A DNA stretch of 64,000 nucleotides. Origin: Nocardiopsis sp. FIRDI 009. GTDB lineage: Bacteria > Actinomycetota > Actinomycetes > Streptosporangiales > Streptosporangiaceae. The notes under the pieces were generated by a model. It did not search any database and was not told the DNA's origin. It saw nothing but the letters and a program-made list of their open reading frames with translations. Shown piece by piece: positions 16,674 through 25,229 of the stretch (its first letter is position 1; each line of letters begins with the position of its first letter). Location: NCBI RefSeq assembly GCF_003386285.1, contig NZ_QPNC01000008.1, positions 62,001 to 126,000 of the forward strand. The letters are read 5' to 3'. The translations under genes and the position numbers were made by a program.

Positions 16674-19600
16674 TCACAGCTCCGGGTTCTCGGTGGTCCG
16701 GCTGAGGGCGGAGATGAGGGTCTCGTCGGCGGCTCCGGCGTAGACGCGGACGTCGTCGACCGCGCCGGAGAAGTACTGGCGCCACGAGTAGGAGTCGGCC
16801 TTGGCCCGGCCGACGTTGAGCAGGACCCACGGGGCGTTCGGGTCCTCGGCCAGGTCCTGCGGGGTGGGCCACAGCGGGTGGAAGCCGCGGGTGACGGCGT
16901 GCGTGCCGTTCACGTAGAAGCGCACCTCCTGGGCGAAGGCGTCGAAGACCAGCAGGAGGTGGTCGCCCCGGTTCTCGTGGCTCGGGGCGACGTCGGACGC
17001 CTCGAGCACGGTGGGGTCGGCTTCGGGTGTGTCCGCGTCGGACAGGACGGCCTCCCACCGTCCGCTCGCGGCGTTGTACCGGAGGTCGATGAGGGTGTTG
17101 TAGGCGGTCTGGGAGAGGACCGTCATCGACTCCTCGGGGGCGGCCGCCGCCAGGCGGGCCCGGGCGCTGATGGTGAAACTGCCTGCCAGGGGCGCGTCCA
17201 TGAAGGCGCCCGCCGAGTCGCCGTCACCGTCGAGCCGTAGGTGACCCTGGCCCATCAGGGCGCTGTCGCCTCCCCAGGGGTCGGACTCGTGGATGGCCGC
17301 GTCTCCGTTGAGGACCATCGGGTCCCGACCGTCGGCCTCGGGGCTGGTGCCGTCCACGGCCGCGTTGAACGGCCAGTAGGACCGTCGGTCGACCGGGAGC
17401 ATCCGGAGCCGGTCGAACTCGTATCCGCTGACGATGCGGTCGAAGACACGCACGTCGGCCACGGCGCCGCGCAGGAAACGGTCGTAGCCGCTGCGGGTGG
17501 TCGAGCGGCCGATCTGGAGTGCACCGGGGGCGGACCAGACGGTTTCGCGCTCGACGGTTCCCTCCGGGGAGCCGTTGACGTAGAAGCGGACGGTGTCGGT
17601 GTGGCTGTCGTGGGCGAAGGCCAGGTGCGCCCACTGGCCCTCGGTGACCGTCGCCTCCGCGGAGATCCCCCACCCGCCGAGGGCGTCCATGTCCGCGTCG
17701 GGGAAGGCGACACGCCATGCCTGGTCGGAGGCGTCGTAGCCGAGGGTGAACCCGGGCTCGCCGGTGCCGTCCTGGGAGACGACCACCTGGTCGCGGCTCA
17801 GGTCGTCCAGGCGGACCCAGGCCGAGACCGAGAACAGGCCGGTGGTGTCGACCAGCCGCGCGTCGGGGGTGAGGTAGGCCCCCTCCGTACCGTCCAGGGC
17901 GGCGGCGCGGCTGCCGTCTCCGCCGGGTCCCTCCTCCCCGAAGGTGACCCCGGCACCGGCGACGGCGGTGCGACCGCCCTCGGCCGCGTCGGCGGCGCCG
18001 TCGGAACCCGCGTCGTCGCCCATGCTCCACTGGCCGACCGCGGGCCTGCCTCCGTCGACGAGGAACAGGTGGTTGGCCCGGCTGCTGACCTTGCCCGCCC
18101 GGTCGACCGCCTCGACGTAGAGGCTGTGCGGCCCCTCGTGCCACGGGCTCCAGGTGAGGGTCGCCGTACCGTCGGCGTCGGCGGGCAGCGTGTTGGCGGC
18201 GGAGGGGTCCTCGTTGACGCCGTAGCGGTATTCGACCACGTCGTCGGAGGGCGAGGAGAAGGTGAAGTCGCCGTAGACGCCCACGCCGTCGTGCCAGGCG
18301 TCGTCGGCGGGGAAGTCGTCCGAGGTGATCTCGGGTTCGCCGGGGGCGGTGGAGTCGTAGACGAACTCGCATCGGGTCTGCGCGCCCGTCCAGCTCCACG
18401 GTCCCCAGGCGTGTCCGTCGGAGGCACGCACGATCCACCCGACGGTGGTGTTCTCCGGGATGTCGTCGGGCACCTGGTAGTGGAAGAAGGAGCCGGACGC
18501 CTTCTCCGAGGTGGTGTGGGTGCGCTCCTGTTCCTCGCCGTTCTGGTCGGTCCAGAACACACGGAACTGGGCCTTGAGCTTCTCGGTGGAGGAGCTGAAC
18601 TCGTCACCGTCGGACAGGTACGCCGTCAGGCGCGGCGGCTGGTCGACGTAGGGGCGGTCGGTCCCGTAGACGCAGGCGCCTCCCGGAGACATCCCCATCC
18701 AGGACTGGTCGGGGATGTCGGGCACCGTGTTGTAGCGCACCTCGAGTTGGGCGTTGTCGCAGAAGCGCTTCCACTGGACGGCGGTGGACTCGTCACCCGC
18801 GCGCAGGCCGAAGGACGTGGAGGAGTAGCCGTTGTCGGCGGCCCTGCCGACCGCTTCGGAAACGTCGAAGCGCACGTTCTGGTTGGTGGGGGTGCAGGAG
18901 GCCGTCGGGTCGGAGGGGCTCCTGGTGTCCTGCCGTTTGGACCAGGAGGGCTGGTTGTTCCAGGTGGTGGAGCTGTTGAACCCGCCGGTGCGGTAGGCGC
19001 GCACGGGGTAGGCGGTGGAGTTGTAGGTGTGGCGCAGCGTCACCGCCAGTTCGGCGGACAGGATCTGCTTGTCGGCGTAGGCGCCGGTGGGGATGCGGTA
19101 GAAGAGCCGCTTGACGCCCGTGCCGTTGCAGTGGAAGGGGTCGCCGTACAACTGCGGGCAGCGGCCGACGCCCTCGTGGTCGTTGCCGGAGAACTTCCAG
19201 TAGGAGGTCCCCGGATAGCCGGAGGAGACCATGGCCCAGGCCGAGAGGGTGGAGGTCTTCCACACGGGGTCGATGTAGATCGGGTAGGCGGTGTCCTCGG
19301 CGGAGGCCATCTCCTGGTCCGGGCGCAGGACGATGTCGCCGTCCTCGACGTCGGTGCTCACGGTGGCGACCCGGGAGGACTCCAGCGGTCCGTCCTCGGG
19401 CCGAGCGCCCTCAGGCTCGGCGGTTCCCTCCGGTTCCTCGGCTGCGAGGGGGGCGATCCGGGACGATTCCGTCGGCCCCTCCTCGGTCTGGGAGCCCTCC
19501 GGACCGGCGGCTCCGTCCGAGCTCTGACCGGCCTCCCCCTGGTCACCGGAGTCCCACATCAGCGGCTCGGGGGCCTCGAACACGTTCCCCCCGGCCCCGG

Positions 19601-20303
19601 TGTCCACCGCGGCCAGTCCCCGCTCCGCGACGGTGATCTCCAGACCGGTGGCCTCGGTGGCCAGTCGCAGCTCGGCCAGTTCGGGGCTGGCCGCCGCCTC
19701 GGGTGTGTGCACGACCAGAACGTGGGAGAAGCCGTCGACATCGGCCCGTACCACCAGGTCCACGTCGGGCAGGACCGAGGTGTAGCGGGCACGGGGACCG
19801 TCGAGTTCGGGTTCGGGGAGGGCGGTGGGCCAGTCGACGGACAGCTCCTTCCCGGCCCGGGTGAGGGTGGCCAGTGGCCCCTCACCGCCCGGGGAGATGC
19901 TCAGCCCGACCGTTGAGGCCCGGGGGGTGATGGTGCCGTCGTCGTGGCGGACGAGGGTGGGGTCCGGATCGACCCACGCTCCTTCGCTCAGCACGCGGAC
20001 CGGGTTGAGGTGCTCGACGGCGGTGAAGCTGCCGTCCGGTTGGGCGTAGACGGTCCGGCGCTCCTGGCGCAGGTCGGTGACCTCGACCCGCTCCCCCGAC
20101 CCGGCCGCCTGGCGCAGGGCCTCGGCCTCGGTCGCCGCGGTCGGTCCATCCTCGGCGTACGCCGCACCGTCGCCGGAGGGGGTACCGGTGACCGGCAGCG
20201 CGACGGCCAGGGCGGTGACCAGAGCGGTGGCCGAGAGGGCGGCCGCGGTGCGGCGCAGCAGGGCACGGACACGCGCGTGTTCGGGAGCGCCGTGGGTGTG
20301 CAC
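16674..20303 (-). CDS. secreted LamG-domain protein upstream of RHS toxin
   Basis: 1209 residues from a GTG with AAGGA upstream. An N-terminal signal peptide (R-R-T-A-A-A-L-S then a hydrophobic run, cleaved near A-Y-A-E-D) is followed by a beta-rich region, a low-complexity acidic linker and a DNRLRE-like or TIGR-type coat segment with F-D-V-S-E-A-V. Two LamG/concanavalin-like domains occupy roughly 750-950 and the C-terminal 230 residues; both have V-R-F-Y-V-N-G and D-V-R-V-F/Y endings. Actinobacterial RHS genes often follow such a protein, which probably helps display or export the toxin. It ends six bases before the RHS ATG, so the two genes are almost certainly co-transcribed. Confidence 0.85.
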   Translation of the reverse strand: MHTHGAPEHARVRALLRRTAAALSATALVTALAVALPVTGTPSGDGAAYAEDGPTAATEAEALRQAAGSGERVEVTDLRQERRTVYAQPDGSFTAVEHLNPVRVLSEGAWVDPDPTLVRHDDGTITPRASTVGLSISPGGEGPLATLTRAGKELSVDWPTALPEPELDGPRARYTSVLPDVDLVVRADVDGFSHVLVVHTPEAAASPELAELRLATEATGLEITVAERGLAAVDTGAGGNVFEAPEPLMWDSGDQGEAGQSSDGAAGPEGSQTEEGPTESSRIAPLAAEEPEGTAEPEGARPEDGPLESSRVATVSTDVEDGDIVLRPDQEMASAEDTAYPIYIDPVWKTSTLSAWAMVSSGYPGTSYWKFSGNDHEGVGRCPQLYGDPFHCNGTGVKRLFYRIPTGAYADKQILSAELAVTLRHTYNSTAYPVRAYRTGGFNSSTTWNNQPSWSKRQDTRSPSDPTASCTPTNQNVRFDVSEAVGRAADNGYSSTSFGLRAGDESTAVQWKRFCDNAQLEVRYNTVPDIPDQSWMGMSPGGACVYGTDRPYVDQPPRLTAYLSDGDEFSSSTEKLKAQFRVFWTDQNGEEQERTHTTSEKASGSFFHYQVPDDIPENTTVGWIVRASDGHAWGPWSWTGAQTRCEFVYDSTAPGEPEITSDDFPADDAWHDGVGVYGDFTFSSPSDDVVEYRYGVNEDPSAANTLPADADGTATLTWSPWHEGPHSLYVEAVDRAGKVSSRANHLFLVDGGRPAVGQWSMGDDAGSDGAADAAEGGRTAVAGAGVTFGEEGPGGDGSRAAALDGTEGAYLTPDARLVDTTGLFSVSAWVRLDDLSRDQVVVSQDGTGEPGFTLGYDASDQAWRVAFPDADMDALGGWGISAEATVTEGQWAHLAFAHDSHTDTVRFYVNGSPEGTVERETVWSAPGALQIGRSTTRSGYDRFLRGAVADVRVFDRIVSGYEFDRLRMLPVDRRSYWPFNAAVDGTSPEADGRDPMVLNGDAAIHESDPWGGDSALMGQGHLRLDGDGDSAGAFMDAPLAGSFTISARARLAAAAPEESMTVLSQTAYNTLIDLRYNAASGRWEAVLSDADTPEADPTVLEASDVAPSHENRGDHLLLVFDAFAQEVRFYVNGTHAVTRGFHPLWPTPQDLAEDPNAPWVLLNVGRAKADSYSWRQYFSGAVDDVRVYAGAADETLISALSRTTENPEL

Positions 20304-20351
20304 GGGGGAGTCCTTACGGGCAGTCGGGGAGCGGGGGAAACGGTGTTCGGG

Positions 20352-21869
20352 TCAGCTCAGCGCGGCGCCGAAGGCACGGCCGCCTTCGGGCAGACCGTCC
20401 TGGCCGGGGCGCCAGGTACGCCATTCGGGCGCACCACCGTCCAGGGCGGCCCAGGAGGTGGCGTACACGGCCCCGGGATCACCCGGGTCGAACGGGGTCG
20501 CCAGATAGAGGTCATCGGCGGTGGTGTGGAAGGACATGCCGAAGTACCCGCCCGCGACGGGAGCGCCCAGGGCTTCGTGGCCGGAGCGGTCCAGGTCGGT
20601 CCGGTCGGTGACGGCTTCGGTGAGGGGATGGAAGATCTGCACCAAACCCGCGGCGTGTTCTGCGCCGACGGTGTGCCCGGGGGTGCCCGCGACGAGTTTG
20701 ATCGAGGTGTCGGTGGCGTTCTGGCCGGGGGTGGTGTCCACGAGGCGGACGTGCTGCCCGAGGAAGTCGGAACTCTGGGCCAGGTCCATACCACCGGAAT
20801 TGCGGCCGACGGCCCAGATCTGCCGCCGGGTTCCGTCCGCCTCGGCGCTGAAGACGTGCGCTCCGCCGACGTCGGTTTCCCCCTCACCCAGGTCCTCGCC
20901 GGGGGAGCCGACCGCGATCATGGTCTCGGTGTCGCCGTCCGCGGTGCGGTAGTCGAGAGCGTGGACGGAGGTCCCGGTGCGGTCGCCGGCCTCCGAGCTG
21001 CCGCTGACCCCGCCGGGCAGGTCCGAGTTCTGGTGGAGGGACCCGACGTAGTCGAGTCCGGCGCTCGCCTGCTCGTGGTTGAACAGGAGCACGCTGCCGG
21101 CGAACTCCTCGGCACCGATGGCCTCACCGGGGCTCCCGACGGCGATGAGGGTGTCGCTCGCGGAGACGTCGAACCCGAGGCGGTCATTGCGCTCAGCCGC
21201 GCCGCCCACGCCGTCGGTGTCCTGGTGGACGGAGTCGGTGAGGTCTCCGCGCAGGTAGTGGACGTATCCGGCGTCGTCGATGTCGCCGATGCTCTCACCG
21301 GGGACGCCGATCACGGCGTAGGGAGTTCCGTCGGCGGCGTTGCCCGCGGCCACCGCGTGCCCGAACCAGTCCCCGGCTTCCGGTGCGCCACCGAACCCGG
21401 AGGTGTCCTGGTCCCAGAGTTGGGTGGCGGCTCCCGTGCCGAGTCCCTGCGGTGATCCGTGGACGAGCATGACCGCGCCTGCCTCGTCCAGGTCGTCGAC
21501 CCGCTCGTAGGGCAGTCCCACGAGCAGGTCGGAGCAGCCGTCGCCGTCGTGGTCGAAGGTGTCGAGCACCTCGCCGAAGCGGTCTCCCTCAGCCGGACTC
21601 CCGGGTATGCCACCGGTTCCGCGTTCGAGCAGGTCGGCCCCGCCCGCTCCGTAGGCCACGGTGATGCGACCGGCCCTGGAGGCGCCGCCGACCTCGGCGT
21701 CGGGGTCACCGATCACCAGGTCGGCCACACCGTCGCCGTCGAAGTCGGAGTCGACGCCGCCCTGGCAGGTGTCCGCGTCGGCCTGGGGCGGGGCGAGCGC
21801 GACCAGCACGAGGGCCGTGGCGGCCAGGAGAGCGCTCACCCGCACCGGAGCATGGGCAGGGGATGTCAT
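20352..21869 (-). CDS. secreted FG-GAP (integrin-alpha-like) propeller protein
   Basis: 505 residues with a signal peptide (A-L-L-A-A-T-A-L-V-L-V-A-L-A, cleaved near A-D-A). About seven FG-GAP repeats follow. They begin with the calcium-loop form D-S-D-F-D-G-D-G-V-A-D-L-V-I-G and repeat as G-D-x-F-G and L-I-A-V-G-S-P-G-E. It is first in the operon, 48 bases before the LamG gene, and has the long AT-rich leader. FG-GAP propellers bind ligands or surfaces. Here it may act as an adhesion or presentation factor for the toxin complex (inference). Confidence 0.85.
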   Translation of the reverse strand: MTSPAHAPVRVSALLAATALVLVALAPPQADADTCQGGVDSDFDGDGVADLVIGDPDAEVGGASRAGRITVAYGAGGADLLERGTGGIPGSPAEGDRFGEVLDTFDHDGDGCSDLLVGLPYERVDDLDEAGAVMLVHGSPQGLGTGAATQLWDQDTSGFGGAPEAGDWFGHAVAAGNAADGTPYAVIGVPGESIGDIDDAGYVHYLRGDLTDSVHQDTDGVGGAAERNDRLGFDVSASDTLIAVGSPGEAIGAEEFAGSVLLFNHEQASAGLDYVGSLHQNSDLPGGVSGSSEAGDRTGTSVHALDYRTADGDTETMIAVGSPGEDLGEGETDVGGAHVFSAEADGTRRQIWAVGRNSGGMDLAQSSDFLGQHVRLVDTTPGQNATDTSIKLVAGTPGHTVGAEHAAGLVQIFHPLTEAVTDRTDLDRSGHEALGAPVAGGYFGMSFHTTADDLYLATPFDPGDPGAVYATSWAALDGGAPEWRTWRPGQDGLPEGGRAFGAALS

Positions 21870-22356
21870 ATGCGTTGGGTCCTAGCTGGGGGAACAGAGA
21901 TCCAAACGGAACGGGAAGCTAGAGACTCAACAAAACGTAACAATAACAACACAAAAACACAAAACAGGCACAAGGGATTCAAGGCACATTAAAAGCAATC
22001 TTCAAATCCTGACCCACGCAGGTCAAAGCGACGACTGACACCACGGAAGCATCTCACGCGCACGTGATGAGAACGTTATGAAAGATGTGACCGCCGGAAC
22101 ACCGCGCAGAATCCGAGTCGAGCCCCTCCGGCCGCGTGGCCCGACTGAGCCGCCGTCGCCGTTCACCCTGTTCAACGGGGTACCGGTGCGTGACACGCCC
22201 CGCGTGACATCACCCGTGTGACCCTCGTCCTGCTCACGGTCGGTGGGGGTGGCGCCCAACGGCAGGACGAGTGCGGTCGGTCACCGCAAGGGTGGAGTGC
22301 CGACATGCTCGCTGACCGGGTCGTGTCCCGACCCGCCTCGAGCCTCGTCGGACCTC
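21870..22356 (-). promoter_or_regulatory. AT-rich leader and promoter region of the toxin operon
   Basis: About 110 bases (21905-22015) are strikingly A-rich on the plus strand, with CAAAACA-like words, so the minus-strand transcript would have a U-rich leader. This stands out in GC-rich surroundings and sits directly upstream of the FG-GAP gene. A TTGAAG near 21996 may be a -35. The stretch 22023-22356 has weak frames only and nothing I recognise. Confidence 0.45.
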
Positions 22357-22941
22357 TCAGGCACCAGCGGGCAGGAGCCGGACCAACCCGACACAGGTGT
22401 CCGGGTCCGCCCACGCCTGGGTCGCCCGCACCCGCCACCGGCCGGGCGGCAAGGACACGGGTGCCTGCTCAGGTACCCCTCCATCGGGGTACACCTCGTT
22501 CAGCTCCGCTCCCGGCACAGCGGCGTCCATGAGCACGGCCGGACCGTCCGTCACCCAGGTGCCGCACTCGTCCCACCTCGCGGCCGGATCGGCCAGCACA
22601 TCCTCAGCCGCGCTCCTCAGGTCGGATTCGGAGTCAGCGGCGAGCCAGCGCAGGAAGGCCCGGTGTTCGGGCAGGTAGCAACTGGTGTCGGGCTCCTCGC
22701 CCAGGACCAGCGCCTGCCCGCCGCCGTCGCCCACGGGGAGCACCCCAGCCAGGCCGTCCACCGCACAGGCCCGGTCGTAGTCGTCGGGGACATCCCCTCC
22801 CATGAGGACCCCGGTCGTCGTACCGCCGCCCCATGCGGCCAGTGCCGACACGGGGACGACGACCAACGGACCGCCCAGTGACTCCACCCACGTGGGGGAG
22901 GGAGGACCCCCATCGGCACGAGGGGCCGGAGAAGCGCTCAT
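22357..22941 (-). CDS. Imm21-family immunity protein
   Basis: 194 residues from the second in-frame ATG, chosen because GGGGAG lies eight bases upstream. It contains the family hallmarks W-V-E-S-L-G-G-P-L, D-Y-D-R-A-C-A-V-D-G, P-V-G-D-G-G-G-Q-A-L-V-L-G and C-Y-L-P-E-H-R-A-F-L-R-W-L. These match the Imm21 family as I remember it. The protein is cytoplasmic. No matching toxin is next to it; the only neighbours are another small orphan protein and the RHS operon on the same strand. It may give protection against toxins of related strains. Confidence 0.85.
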   Translation of the reverse strand: MSASPAPRADGGPPSPTWVESLGGPLVVVPVSALAAWGGGTTTGVLMGGDVPDDYDRACAVDGLAGVLPVGDGGGQALVLGEEPDTSCYLPEHRAFLRWLAADSESDLRSAAEDVLADPAARWDECGTWVTDGPAVLMDAAVPGAELNEVYPDGGVPEQAPVSLPPGRWRVRATQAWADPDTCVGLVRLLPAGA

Positions 22942-22973
22942 ACCATCGACTCCCCAATCAGGACCGTGGCCGC

Positions 22974-23396
22974 TCACAGCTCAACGGCCTTGCGGACCCG
23001 TTCCAGCCGCGCCCGGTTCTCCTCCACCCACTCATCCGTGAAACCGATCGGCACGCGCACCGCGATCTGTGTCGAGGGCATGTCGTGCACGGTCATCTCC
23101 ACCGGATCGTCGGGCACCACTTCCAGCCAAGGGGTGCGGTCGCCCGGGGGCCACTCGACCCGCTCCTCGGCATCGAGCGCGTCCAGGCAGCGCTCCCAGT
23201 CGTCCAGGTCCCCGTCCGAGAGCGCCAGTTGGAGACGGCCGCTGACGAAATCGCTCTCCACCACGAGGAGGGCGGGATGATAGCGCTGTGGTTCCGCTGC
23301 TCCCACCGTCCAGGAATCACCGCACTCGACCACGACGGCCACGCTCTGCCCGATATCGGAGAACCGGAAGAGCTCCAACGACCGCTTTCCGCTCAC
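22974..23396 (-). CDS. DUF5959-like small protein
   Basis: 140 residues from a GTG with GGGAGG seven bases upstream; the longer open frame upstream is not needed. The segments F-V-S-G-R-L-Q-L-A-L-S-D-G-D-L-D-D-W and I-G-F-T-D-E-W-V-E-E-N-R-A-R-L match the pattern of DUF5959 proteins, which occur near orphan immunity genes in Streptomyces. It precedes the Imm21 gene by 32 bases on the same strand and is probably co-transcribed with it. Function is unknown; an immunity-type role is inferred from context. Confidence 0.7.
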   Translation of the reverse strand: MSGKRSLELFRFSDIGQSVAVVVECGDSWTVGAAEPQRYHPALLVVESDFVSGRLQLALSDGDLDDWERCLDALDAEERVEWPPGDRTPWLEVVPDDPVEMTVHDMPSTQIAVRVPIGFTDEWVEENRARLERVRKAVEL

Positions 23397-23792
23397 TGAC
23401 GAACCTCCCAGGAGTACCCAACGGACCCGGCCGGCCCCGATCTTTGCTACACCACCCCCAAGACAACCGACGCCCCACCGCCACGCACACCGTGAGTTCG
23501 CCCCCACCTGTCAGGGTGAGGTGAGACCGGCGCCCCACAGCAACCCCGCCTGACGCAGGAGCAGAACCAGTACCCCGTATCGCCCATGGCCAGCGGCGGG
23601 TCGACGTCGAGGGTCAACCTGCTCCCAGCGGCAACACGCTTCGTCCCCGACGGGGATGCTGCGCCCGGCAGGGGCACCAGGCGCGGCTGACGAGGTCTCG
23701 CGGACGGGCGCGCGGCCAAGAGCGCCGGCGCCGTCATCCAGGATGAACTGACGGATAGCGGTGAGACCGTTCCCCACGCAGAGGAGTACACG
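23397..23792. other. intergenic region, possible decayed coding DNA
   Basis: On the minus strand (about 23520-23700) one frame reads S-G-T-K-R-V-A-A-G-S-R-L-T-L-D-V-D-P-P-L-A and looks coding-like, but no complete gene can be built. I recognise nothing else. Confidence 0.25.
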
Positions 23793-23950
23793 ATGGCGTC
23801 TGTGGACGATCTGATCACCCTGCTGCCCCCCGAGGGGCACCCCTCACCGGTCAGGGAAGAGCCACTGAACGTGGACCTGACGTCCGACTTCCGGGAGTTC
23901 CTCACCCGCCTCGGCGGCGGCATCGACAAAGATGGACGTTGCGTTGAGCC
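23793..23950 (+). pseudogene. SUKH/SMI1-like immunity stub
   Basis: ATG follows AGAGGAG. About 50 codons read S-V-D-D-L-I-T-L-L-P-P and then D-F-R-E-F-L-T-R-L-G-G-G, the start of a SUKH (SMI1/KNR4) protein. After about codon 50 the frame, though open to 24281, turns into unrelated sequence that includes repeat B. A normal SUKH protein has 140-200 residues. I read this as a 5' stub left after recombination close to the island edge. Confidence 0.5.
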
Positions 23951-24164
23951 TCCCTCGCCAGAATTAAGAACACACATTGCCATTTCCACCGGACCGCGAT
24001 TCTCCGACGCCCCCGCCAGGGCTGATGTTCATATCTGCACGGCAAGCACCTCGCAAGGTGCCATCGGACGCCACCAACCGGCCGTTCATACTCTGTTTGC
24101 GCCCTTCAGTTCCGCACTGACACGACACCGGGAGGCACCACACGGCCTCAGGCAGCACGACGGA

Positions 24165-24330
24165 GAGGCCGCACATGAGGTTCGACCATCCGCTCACCCT
24201 GGAGCAGACCTTTCATCCGATTGGACGACGCACCCGGGAACGGGGAAACCCCCGGTCACGCTGGATCTGCACTCCGCATGACCTGCGGTCGGAGGCGCCT
24301 TCCCGCTCCTGGTGTGCTCGCCGGTCCCGC
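24165..24330 (+). repeat. 166-bp imperfect direct repeat B (partner at 4114-4279)
   Basis: This is the same-orientation partner of repeat A, with a shared 23-base exact block at 24178-24200. Here the block does not lead into a DUF1963-like gene: the corresponding minus-strand frame stops early. Repeats A and B enclose the recombinase, all insertion sequences and the toxin locus, about 20 kb. Confidence 0.75.
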
Positions 24331-24418
24331 ACACCCCCACCGTTGCGTCGCCGCCCCCTGGTCCTCCGCGACCCCGATCGACACCCGCTGTCTGGGACGG
24401 CTGCTACCGTCCGGCGGT

Positions 24419-24793
24419 GTGAACGATGGCGTGTACGTAGGCAACGCGGGCAAGGACGCGGCCCTGGACCGAGGGTGGCTCCTCGGACACTTCAAGGACT
24501 CAGGCGACCCCCGCCACAGCGAGGACGTGGAGATCAAGTGGGGCGTCCACCCACGCGGAGACACCAGGGCACAGTGGGTGACGGGTGAGCGGCGCACCGC
24601 TCTCCTGGTCCTCATCAGCGGACGTTTCCGCGTCCAGCTTCCCCACCGCGACGTCGTCCTCCAGCAGCAGGGCGACTACATCGTGTGGGGACACGGAACC
24701 GACCACTCCTGGGTCGCGGAGGAGGAGTCGGTGGTGCTGACCGTCAGGTGGCCGTCCGTGCCCGGCTACGCGGTGACCGCGATGGAACCGTGA
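24419..24793 (+). CDS. cupin-like small protein
   Basis: 124 residues from a GTG. Strongly conserved-looking segments are H-F-K-D-S-G-D-P-R-H-S-E-D-V-E-I-K-W-G and L-V-L-I-S-G-R-F-R-V, followed by Q-Q-Q-G-D-Y-I-V-W-G-H-G-T-D-H-S-W. The second half has the G-(X)-F-x-V ... D-Y-V-x-x-x-x-x-x-x-H-x-W order of a cupin barrel, with several possible metal-binding His residues. Close relatives carry the name 'signal peptidase I' in some annotations; nothing here resembles a peptidase. Substrate is unknown. It lies just outside repeat B. Confidence 0.65.
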   Translation: MNDGVYVGNAGKDAALDRGWLLGHFKDSGDPRHSEDVEIKWGVHPRGDTRAQWVTGERRTALLVLISGRFRVQLPHRDVVLQQQGDYIVWGHGTDHSWVAEEESVVLTVRWPSVPGYAVTAMEP

Positions 24794-25056
24794 CCCCCGT
24801 CGAAGGTTCACCCAGGAGGACGTGCTCAGGAGGGGACCCGGCACTGACGTCTTCGTGCTCGTCACCCGCCTGAGCGCACCGGGAGCCGCCTTCACGGGCT
24901 CCTTCCCCATCGGCTCCGACGAACCCCCACGGTGGAGACTGCTCCTCGTCAGCCCCGCCGCCCTCCCAAGACGAATGACGTCTCGTGCCGGGTTCATTGG
25001 AGGCTGGTGGTGTGTCCCGCGTTTTTCGGAGTCGGATTCCTGGATCCTGGGACCAC

Positions 25057-25229
25057 ATGACCTCAAGGAGGCGTCGCGGGACGTCGTGGATGCCCCGCCG
25101 AGTTCCGCCGCGAGGTCCTGAACCTGGTCGGAGCAGGGCGCGGCGTGGCCGACGTGGCGCGCGATCCGGGCATCAGCACGACACACTTGTGTCGGGTGCG
25201 GCGGGAATACACGAACCGAGGGAGGCCCC
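25057..25229 (+). pseudogene. transposase OrfA-type HTH fragment
   Basis: From 25094 one frame reads P-A-E-F-R-R-E-V-L-N-L-V, then V-A-D-V-A-R-D-P-G-I-S. This is the N-terminal helix-turn-helix of IS3-type OrfA proteins. An ATG at 25057 starts an Arg-rich lead in another frame, so there is a frameshift. The fragment runs into the HAD gene and supplies that gene's ribosome binding site (GAGGGAGG). Confidence 0.6.

Noticed and set aside
12532-16743. 1403-codon plus-strand open frame opposite the RHS gene
   Set aside because: It is the codon-position shadow of the GC-rich RHS gene: valine, glycine and arginine blocks, no domain, no RBS. The same holds for the plus-strand frames at 9514-11946 and 17241-19916.
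22023-22259. 78-codon minus-strand frame
   Set aside because: Low-complexity Arg/Gly/Thr content, no RBS and no recognisable fold.
24419-24793. signal peptidase I
   Set aside because: Relatives sometimes carry this name, but there is no signal-peptidase Ser/Lys dyad and no membrane anchor; the sequence looks like a cupin.
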